NCBI GenBank assembly: GCA_963773735.1
Contig: CAVZCK010000030.1
Coordinates: 49,574-113,573, forward strand
DNA: 64,000 nt
Direction of reading: 5' to 3'
Source of the DNA: CAVZCK01 sp963773735
GTDB taxonomy: Bacteria; Pseudomonadota; Alphaproteobacteria; Rhizobiales; Rhodomicrobiaceae
Under the pieces are notes generated by a model. The model did no database searches. It was given only the letters and a program-made list of their open reading frames with translations, and was not told where the DNA came from. Positions 58,613-64,000 of this stretch are shown here, piece after piece; the stretch's first letter is position 1; each line of letters opens with the position of its first letter. The position numbers and the translations under genes were made by a program.

Positions 58613-59597
58613 TGAATACGTCCTCTCGCGTCGTCCCATCCTTTATATAATGCGCAACCAGCCGGGCAAGAACCGGGGCGAGCAGGAAGCCGTGCCGGTA
58701 CATGCCATTGACGAGGATGTGGCGGCCGCGCAGGACGATTCTGGGCGCGTTGTCGGGAAAGGCTGGACGGACGTCGGCGCCGAAGCTGACGATTCGGGCC
58801 TCGCCGAAGGCGGGATGCAGCGTATAGGCAAGGCCGAGAAGGTCGAGCGCCGAGCGCACCGTTGCCGGACCGCGGTCGCCGCTTTCAATGACCGTGGCGC
58901 CGACCATGAAGCGGTTACCGGGCCATGGCACGACATAGAGCGGGAATCGTGGGTGAAGCAAGCGAATGGGGCGGCTCAAGCGGATTTCATCGGTTTCGAT
59001 GACCAGCATTTCGCCGCGCACGCCGCGCAAATCGCTCAGCTCGGCTTTCGCGCCGATGCCGCGGCAATCGATGACATAGTCGTATTCGCCTGGAATGCCG
59101 CGGTCCCACATCACGCCGAATTCTGTTTGTGCGCCGGCCTCTCCGGCGAGATCGAGCAGCGCGGTCATTGCCTGAGCGGGCTCGACATGGGCCTCCGATG
59201 GGTAAAACAGGCCCTGCACATAGCGCCCGGCGAGAGCCGGCTCCAAACCCGCAATGCTGGCGGCGTCCACGCGATCGAAGTGCGATGTCATTCGCGCGAA
59301 ACGGCCGAGCTCGGGGAGATCGCGGGGCGCGGCGATGACGAGGCTGCCGTTCTGGGCGGTGGCCGGATAAGCCTCGCGCCAGAGCGGGATGGATTCCGAG
59401 GCAAGCTCAGCAATCAGCGGCTCGGCGCTCTCGCTTTCGCAATAGGGAGCGAGCATGGCGCCGGCGAGCCGGCTGGCGGCCATTGCGAAAGGTTCGGTGG
59501 CCTGGTCGATCAGCGTCACACGGTGGCCGTCTCTGGCGAGCGTGACGGCCTGCCAGAGCCCCGTGATCCCGGCGCCGACGATGAGAATCTTCGTCAA
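58569..59597 (-). CDS. thiO: Glycine oxidase ThiO
   Basis: ThiO oxidises glycine to dehydroglycine for thiazole synthesis. The protein of about 342 residues has the FAD-binding ILIVGAGITGLWQAVTLA near the N terminus, the ARDGHRVTLIDQA strand, GAMLAPYCESE near 52, DYVIDCRGIGAKAEL near 175 and NGMYRHGFLLAPVLARLVA near the C terminus, the GO-type end. The start is probably the TTG at 59597 (LTKILIVG), since the upstream ATG at 59630 adds eleven non-conserved residues. It is the first gene of the thiOSGE operon. No TPP riboswitch core was found upstream. Confidence 0.93.
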   Translation of the reverse strand: MTKILIVGAGITGLWQAVTLARDGHRVTLIDQATEPFAMAASRLAGAMLAPYCESESAEPLIAELASESIPLWREAYPATAQNGSLVIAAPRDLPELGRFARMTSHFDRVDAASIAGLEPALAGRYVQGLFYPSEAHVEPAQAMTALLDLAGEAGAQTEFGVMWDRGIPGEYDYVIDCRGIGAKAELSDLRGVRGEMLVIETDEIRLSRPIRLLHPRFPLYVVPWPGNRFMVGATVIESGDRGPATVRSALDLLGLAYTLHPAFGEARIVSFGADVRPAFPDNAPRIVLRGRHILVNGMYRHGFLLAPVLARLVAHYIKDGTTREDVFIENHSERRSAGDGS

Positions 59598-59801
59598 TTT
59601 CCGCCTTTCTCTCCCGGCCTGCGGCGACACCCTATCAGAATGCAGGAGCCTGGCGGCGTCAACGCCGGTTAGAGAGACATTGATATGTCCGTTGGGAATG
59701 TCGCGATGGATTCGCTGGAGCGGCGAGTAGGAAGGAACGATGCGGAATTTGGGGGGAAGGGCGGGGAGGTGGTGGGGCTCTATATGGCGCGGCGGGAGAA
59801 C
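59598..59801. other. Upstream region of the thi operon grading into G-rich sequence
   Basis: The first half looks ordinary and should contain the thiO promoter. From about 59730 the plus strand becomes rich in G with few C (GGAATTTGGGGGGAAGG near 59750), leading into the cytosine-free tract at 59802. No TPP riboswitch core (CTGAGA with a distal ACCTGAT-type helix) is visible in either half. Confidence 0.5.
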
Positions 59802-60061
59802 GGGATGGTGATGAGTGTGATGAAAAGGGATGGATGTAGGGTGGAGGTAAGGAGGGTTATTTGAAAATGGGAAGGGGAGGTTGAGGGAGTGTGATTAAAA
59901 GTATGGAAATTGTTGGGTAAGTGGAAGGAAAGTAGGGGGAGTAAGGGTGGGATGAATTGGAATGAATGATGTGGAGATGGGGAAATGTAGAAATAAAAAG
60001 AGAAGAGGGGAAGGAGAAGTAAAGGAAGGGTGGAAAGATGAGATTGTTATTAAATAAATAG
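59802..60061. other. Cytosine-free 260-base tract
   Basis: On the plus strand no C occurs from 59802 to 60061, while the flanks have normal G+C-rich composition. The strand is made of G, A and some T, with runs such as GGGGAGG and TAAATAAATA. A long minus-strand frame through it (59857-60342) encodes a repetitive Pro/Ser/Phe/Ile/Leu sequence and is not a credible protein. The right edge is abrupt at 60062. It may be a real polypurine tract, a failed join between contigs or low-quality sequence. Confidence 0.9.
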
Positions 60062-60378
60062 CTGGACGTGCGTCGAAGCGTTTTGGCGGCCGGCCGCGGC
60101 ATTGCCAGGTCGATTCGCACGCCCGCCTGAACCGGAGCGGCAACCATGCGATGAACCGTCAGAAAGAAAGGGAGAGCAGACGCGCTTGGAGGAATCGCCC
60201 TGTCATCCGGGGGACGATGACATTCGGGCTCAGCTTTGCACAGGACGCACAACCGGCTGCACAAAAGCTCTTCGCGGGGACAAGCCGCGCCTGCTCTCGA
60301 ACACGCTGTCAGCGGATAAAGGGGGACGTCCGTGACAGCCACCTGAACATCGACTGAGCGGGGGAACTCACTGTCTTT
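60062..60378. other. Region between the cytosine-free tract and the SOS box
   Basis: The composition is normal again. No open frame here shows a recognised family. The minus-strand frame starting at 60342 opens with VAVTDVPLYPLT-like sequence but runs into the cytosine-free tract and loses all coding character. It may be the truncated start of an SOS-regulated gene. Confidence 0.35.
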
Positions 60379-60393
60379 GTTCTGTTTATGTTC
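60379..60393 (-). promoter_or_regulatory. LexA/SOS box
   Basis: On the minus strand the sequence is GAACATAAACAGAAC, a perfect match to the alphaproteobacterial LexA consensus GAAC-N7-GAAC. It faces the region 60378-60062, where no SOS gene is recognised. On the other side, the porin-like gene at 60536-61355 ends toward it and should not be its target. Confidence 0.75.
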
Positions 60394-60481
60394 TAGAAAA
60401 TCGCGGGTGAGTTGTCAAGCCGAAATAAGCACAAAAAGAGAACATACGGACTCGTGCTTAGAGCCGCGCCTCATGAGGCAA

Positions 60482-60510
60482 CAAAAAAAGCCAGCCCACG
60501 TGGGCTGGCT
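60482..60510 (-). terminator. Intrinsic terminator of the porin-like gene
   Basis: On the minus strand, AGCCAGCCCAC and GTGGGCTGGCT form a perfect stem that is directly followed by a run of T residues (60488-60482). It lies about 26 nt after the stop of the outer-membrane protein gene and is a textbook rho-independent terminator. Confidence 0.9.
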
Positions 60511-60535
60511 CTCGCTGATCAAGGGGAATGAGGGT

Positions 60536-61355
60536 TTAGTAGGTGAAGTTCAGACTGCCGACGATGCGGTTGCCCGCCAGGTTTGGCGGCATCAAAACCG
60601 CTCACGTTGGTACCCCAATACCGCAGATCGACCGTAAAGTGCTCACGGAACGTCTTCGACAGGCCGACGTTCCAGTAGGTGTAATTGTCGTCGCCATAGA
60701 CGGGGGTGAAGTCAACGGAGTCACCTTCATCCGCCGATTGTAATATAGCCGAGCGATCCACTGAGCACGAGATCCCAGATTGGCAGAGGTTTCGTCAGCT
60801 TTACCTTCAAAGGTCCAGGTGCTGAACCATTCTCCCCAGCATAATCAGGCGACCAGTAAACAGTACCCGTCGCGGTCAAATCACTCCAGATTTTGCCGCT
60901 GGCGGACGCTTTGATTTCCACGTACGCGGGATCTTCGCCGAGATCAGTAGATGATTGTTCGGGATAGGACTATAATAGATCACCCCCACGTCGAGATCGA
61001 TGCCGTTCCAAGACTTTCTGATGCCGCCGTAAAGATCGAGTTCGAGATTTCCGTCTGACACGAAATCGTCGACGCTGGCGCCCCAGAAACCGGCATAAAA
61101 CATGCCATAGGACGCCTCGACGCCGGCAGAGACAGACGCGTTCTCGTCCGACTGCGAAATGCCGCGGAACACATAATCACTCGTCAAGCCGCCATTAGCC
61201 GAAAACTTGAGCTCCCGCTCCGGCTCAGCCGCCGGCATATCTTTCATGCCGCCGCCGAGATCAGCGGCGTAACCAGCGCTCGTCAGCGCAATAGCAGCCA
61301 CGCCACCCAACAGGCTAGCGCGAACCACCCCAAACACGCTTCTCTTCATTTCCAT
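60536..61355 (-). CDS. TIGR02001-type outer-membrane protein, three frame breaks
   Basis: The signal peptide (RSVFGVVRASLLGGVAAIAL, then TSAGYAAD) leads into beta-strand-rich sequence with GGLTSDYVFRGISQSDENAS, the TIGR02001 (Gcw_chp) signature, and LELDLYGGIRKSWNGIDLDV. The frame breaks near 60945, 60735 and 60582. The joined pieces continue DPAYVEIKASASGKIW, DEGDSVDFTPVYGDDNYTYW and finally the C-terminal LAGNRIVGSLNFTY with the Phe/Tyr end typical of outer-membrane barrels. Its function is unknown. The breaks are probably indel errors. Confidence 0.85.
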
Positions 61356-61734
61356 TGCAGTTGGTGCCCCTTAATCTTCCCCGGCTCGCGCATGACGCGC
61401 TTACGCCTGACTGTGAAATGAAAGCCCCAATTCGAAGCTGTCGGTTGATTTGCCGGAGAAATCCGCTGTCAACCATGGGCGATAATTCTCTCAAACTGTG
61501 GCAGAAGCCAGCGCCAAAAGAGAAAACACCGTTCGAGCCTGGGGATTTGTGACAGGACCGCCACAGCTGTCGAAAGAACGGTCAGCATATGTCAAGTATG
61601 CCTAAAAAACAGGCGGTATAGCGCGCGAAAAAGCGATAGATTTTACGGCAATTGCCTCGAATTTAACCTGCACGCGTCGGCCTCTCGGTCGCGTGGCGGG
61701 GATTTCTTTCTTGTCCGTGACTTAGTCCGGCCGC
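61356..61734. other. Intergenic region between porin-like and PldB-like genes
   Basis: The 379 bases hold no convincing gene. The promoter of the porin-like gene should be at the left edge and the 3' end of the PldB-like transcript at the right edge. The plus-strand frame at 61355-61552 has no recognisable feature. Confidence 0.45.
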
Positions 61735-62709
61735 TTAAAGACCGATCTGACTGTCGCTCATGGTGCGATTCGATCCAGGCATATAGGCGTCAAACGCCGC
61801 CCAGAATTGATCGCGAATCTCATCCCGCTCCTGAAGCAGCTCGTGCTTCGCTCCGGCAATGACCAGATGGCGGCAGGTCTTGACCTGGGTGGCAAATCGT
61901 TCGATGGCTCGCGTCGAGACGACGGTGTCGTTACCAGCGGCAACGATGAGCAGCGGGATGCGGATCGACGAAGCATATCCAAAAGCGTTGATCTGGGCGA
62001 TTGAGCGCGCCGCCGCCTGCATCCAACCAAGCGTCGGAGAGCCGATGCCGAGCCACGGTGCGGTCTTCAGGACATCGCAGATGCGTTCGTGGCGGAGAGG
62101 ATCGCTCGTCAGCTGGCTCGTCTCGAATGGTCCGCTTTGCTCAGACTCCGGCTTGCCGCCGGGAATGTAGAGATCGCCGAGCCCGATGAGCACCAGGGCC
62201 TCGACTCCGTAGCGTCGCAGCGGAGAGATCATCAGCTCCGGCAGAATGTCGATCATCGGCGCGCTGAGGATGATGCGGTCGAACCAGCAGACCTTGGTCA
62301 ATGCCGAGCGCAGAAGAATATGGCCGCCCATGGAATGGGCCATGCCGTAATAGGGCGCCGGGCAGTCCGGAAGCACGATGTTGCTCATGAACTGAGCCAG
62401 ATCGCGGGCATAATCGGCAAAATCTTCGACATGGCCTTTGCGGGCGTTCTTCAAGAGCCGGTCCGACCCGCCTTGTCCGCGCCAATCCATGCAGGCGACG
62501 GCAAAGCCGCGTCGCCGCAAGTCGCTGATGGTTTCGAAATATTTCTCGATGAACTCGCCCCTGCCGGTGAACAGGCAGACCGTCCCCAGACGTTTGTCGG
62601 CGGTGCGCGGCCAGAGCGCATAGCGGATGGTAACGCCGTCGCGGCTGACGAAGCTGCCGGGGATTGCGCCGCTCGGGACGGGATTGCGCGCTATGCCGAC
62701 CAGTTCCAT
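61735..62709 (-). CDS. Alpha/beta hydrolase, PldB/lysophospholipase-like
   Basis: This protein of about 324 residues is an alpha/beta-hydrolase. TVCLFTGRGEFIEKYFETIS is the oxyanion region, CMDWRGQGGSDRLL follows, and YYGMAHSMGGHILL is the nucleophile elbow (Ser in HSMGG). IPLLIVAAGNDTVVSTRA carries the acid and AGAKHELLQERDEIRD the catalytic His. It most resembles lysophospholipase L2 (PldB). The ATG at 62709 (MELVGIARNPVPSG) is preferred to the longer start at 62772. Confidence 0.9.
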   Translation of the reverse strand: MELVGIARNPVPSGAIPGSFVSRDGVTIRYALWPRTADKRLGTVCLFTGRGEFIEKYFETISDLRRRGFAVACMDWRGQGGSDRLLKNARKGHVEDFADYARDLAQFMSNIVLPDCPAPYYGMAHSMGGHILLRSALTKVCWFDRIILSAPMIDILPELMISPLRRYGVEALVLIGLGDLYIPGGKPESEQSGPFETSQLTSDPLRHERICDVLKTAPWLGIGSPTLGWMQAAARSIAQINAFGYASSIRIPLLIVAAGNDTVVSTRAIERFATQVKTCRHLVIAGAKHELLQERDEIRDQFWAAFDAYMPGSNRTMSDSQIGL

Positions 62710-62956
62710 GCGGTGTCTCGCCGATTCGAAGAGTTCGCCAACGACAATATCCGCTGCTCCGCAAAGGCTCAACCGGCATCACCGGGGCGCATTTGGCTGC
62801 CCGTTGTGCCCGGCGCGACACGGCATGGATGGGGGCTTGAAACCAGCGCGGGCCACCCCAAATTTCTTCCGTGCACGCCAATTTGGGTGCGCAAATCTTC
62901 TGAAATGCCTGGCCTTTAAGGCAGGTGATCACGTCGCTTCATTAGGAGGACCTGCA

Positions 62957-63439
62957 ATGAGAAGATACGACTTTTCGCCCCTCTACCGTCAGACCATCGG
63001 GTTTGACCACCTTGCCAACCTTGTCGAGCAGCTCGCGTCGGCGGAGGGTGACAACGGCTTCCCGCCCTACAATATCGAGCGTCTGGGTGAGAATGAGTAC
63101 CGCATCACCATGGCGGTTGCTGGTTTTGGCAATGACGAGCTGAATCTCGAGGTGAAGGAAGGCACGCTGGCGGTGCGCGGCGAGAAAGCGCCCGAGACGA
63201 AGGACCATAAGTACCTTCATCGCGGCATCGCCGCCCGCAACTTCGAGCGGCGCTTCAAGCTCGCCGAATATGTCGAGGTCAGCGGCGCGGCGCTTGAGAA
63301 CGGCCTGCTTCATGTCGAGCTGAAGCGTGAGATCCCCGAGGCGATGAAGCCGCGGACGATCAAGATCGGTCAGTCGGCGAAGAACGGCAACGCCCGTGTG
63401 ATCCAGGGCGAGGCGGAGACGGTGTCGGTTTCCGCATAA
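62957..63439 (+). CDS. Hsp20 small heat-shock protein
   Basis: This protein of about 160 residues is an IbpA/HspA-type small heat-shock protein. It has MRRYDFSPLYRQTIGFDHLA, FPPYNIERLGENEYRITMAV, the alpha-crystallin core GFGNDELNLEVKEGTLAV, GIAARNFERRFKLAEYV and the C-terminal GLLHVELKREIPEAMKPRTI (the IxI-like end). An AGGAGGACCTGCA leader lies before the ATG. A heat-induced RNA thermometer is common for such genes in rhizobia but is not shown here. Confidence 0.95.
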   Translation: MRRYDFSPLYRQTIGFDHLANLVEQLASAEGDNGFPPYNIERLGENEYRITMAVAGFGNDELNLEVKEGTLAVRGEKAPETKDHKYLHRGIAARNFERRFKLAEYVEVSGAALENGLLHVELKREIPEAMKPRTIKIGQSAKNGNARVIQGEAETVSVSA

Positions 63440-63501
63440 CGATCGCCAATAAGTCTCAATAAGACGAACTCATCCTGCACGCTGAACTCAGGAGTTGGCA
63501 T

Positions 63502-63597
63502 GCCCTCTCCCAAGGGGAGAGGGCAATACGGCGCGTTTGGCTAAGCTGTGCCTCGCATCTTGCTCGCAAAAGCCCTCCCCCCTCGCGGGAGAGGGCT
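63502..63597. repeat. Paired palindromes downstream of hsp20
   Basis: The first hairpin is GCCCTCTCCC-AA-GGGGAGAGGGC (63502-63524). The second has arms AGCCCTCCCCC and GGGAGAGGGCT (63571-63597). The CCCTCTCCC motif is a common intergenic palindrome in this order. They lie between the convergent hsp20 and HTH genes and may end both transcripts. Confidence 0.6.
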
Positions 63598-63681
63598 CCC
63601 GCAGAAGGCGGGTGGGTGAGGGGGCTTTGAAACGTTGAGGGCTCGGGGGCAGTTCTTGGAGAGCCGCCGCCGCCGCCCCAC

Positions 63682-63936
63682 TTACCGGATCTGCGCCTCG
63701 GCCTTATCCAGATTGGCCCTGACGCGGTGACGAAATCGTCCCAGGTGACGTCGAAAAGTCGAGCAGCAGCACAGGCTCCCCGCCGAAAGCGTCTCCGAGC
63801 CGTGCTCGATGCGCGTCACGTCAAGCTCGGACAATTCCAGCGCCTGGGCGATTTTTTCGCGCGGCGGCTTTTGCTCGTTGTGAAGCTCTTGCAGCGCAAG
63901 CCCGATCGCCAGATTGTAGGTGTCTTTCTTATGCAT
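63682..63936 (-). CDS. Small HTH protein, frame-damaged
   Basis: The protein begins HKKDTYNLAIGLALQELHNE and KPPREKIAQALELSELDVTR, then RIEHGSETLSAG, the pattern of an XRE-like helix-turn-helix protein. After ETLSAG the frame appears to shift and return: the frame-corrected segment LLLDFFDVTWDDFVT lies near 63730-63775, then RVRANLDKAEAQIR resumes the first frame. Two compensating indels are therefore likely. It converges with hsp20. It may be a small regulator or stress protein. Confidence 0.6.
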   Translation of the reverse strand: MHKKDTYNLAIGLALQELHNEQKPPREKIAQALELSELDVTRIEHGSETLSAGSLCCCSTFRRHLGRFRHRVRANLDKAEAQIR

Positions 63937-64000
63937 CTCGTCTCACTCCGCTCCGGTCGCTCAAGCGCCGGCCAGTTTCAGCTCACGCCTAAGTCCGGCG

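Noticed and set aside
59598..59800. A TPP riboswitch upstream of thiO
   Set aside because: No CTGAGA core with the matching distal helix could be found. A CTGATAGGGTG segment on the minus strand is only a partial resemblance.
59857..60342. A minus-strand open frame of 161 residues through the cytosine-free tract
   Set aside because: It exists only because a strand without G has few stop codons. Its Pro/Ser/Phe/Ile-rich sequence has no protein character.

Overview
The window looks like chromosomal DNA of an alphaproteobacterium of the order Hyphomicrobiales (Rhizobiales). The reasons are the high G+C content, the rimP-nusA-ylxR-infB order, the ornithine-lipid acyltransferase OlsB, the ThiO-ThiS-ThiG-ThiE arrangement, DUF2852, DUF5330 and DUF6632 proteins, a TIGR02001-type outer-membrane protein and an alphaproteobacterial LexA box (GAAC-N7-GAAC). 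The genus cannot be fixed from the sequence. No rRNA, tRNA, CRISPR array, prophage or insertion sequence was recognised.

Layout. 1-7.6 kb: translation and transcription core (infB, ylxR, nusA, rimP, then trmB and metK), all on the minus strand. 7.8-13 kb: a winged-helix/TPR regulator divergent from a methyltransferase and a small membrane protein, a Trm112-like protein, and olsB. 13-16.3 kb: a membrane-anchored coiled-coil protein followed by a CoxE-type VWA protein. 16.3-18 kb: an orphan GmrSD-like (DUF262/DUF1524) protein, a probable defence nuclease. 18.2-25.8 kb: an ECF-like sigma/anti-sigma pair, acyl-CoA synthetase, 3-hydroxybutyrate dehydrogenase, an MFS carrier, xerC and transaldolase. 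26-31.9 kb: a TetR regulator with two operator-like palindromes, an aldo/keto reductase, and a tetronate-type sugar-acid cluster (otnK, otnC, ABM monooxygenase, SMP-30 lactonase). 32.2-40.6 kb: mrp, a four-gene region with a MotA/ExbB-like channel and an OmpA-domain partner, suhB and efp. 40.9-49.7 kb: a BASS-type carrier, peptidoglycan-binding protein, DUF5330, hemolysin III, infA, CAP-domain protein, VOC protein, a FAH/CoA-transferase operon and dodecin. 49.9-52.7 kb: Tad pilus-associated TadG/TadE proteins. 52.7-57 kb: a TarD-like enolase-superfamily gene with an internal deletion, MBL hydrolase, uracil-DNA-glycosylase-like protein, Lrp regulator and CHAD protein. 57-59.6 kb: the thiOSGE thiamine operon. 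59.8-60.06 kb: a tract of 260 bases with no cytosine. 60.4-64 kb: an SOS box, an outer-membrane protein, a PldB-like hydrolase, Hsp20 and an HTH protein.

About twenty genes, including the essential infB, infA and metK, need at least one frame change to read as complete proteins, and mrp carries an in-frame TAA. Such damage in essential genes points to indel errors in the sequence or assembly rather than true decay. Start and end coordinates for these genes join the reading-frame pieces, and the approximate break points are given. The strongest leads are the cytosine-free tract, the proton-channel/OmpA motor-like region, the orphan GmrSD protein, the TarD deletion and the palindromic element at the 3' end of xerC.
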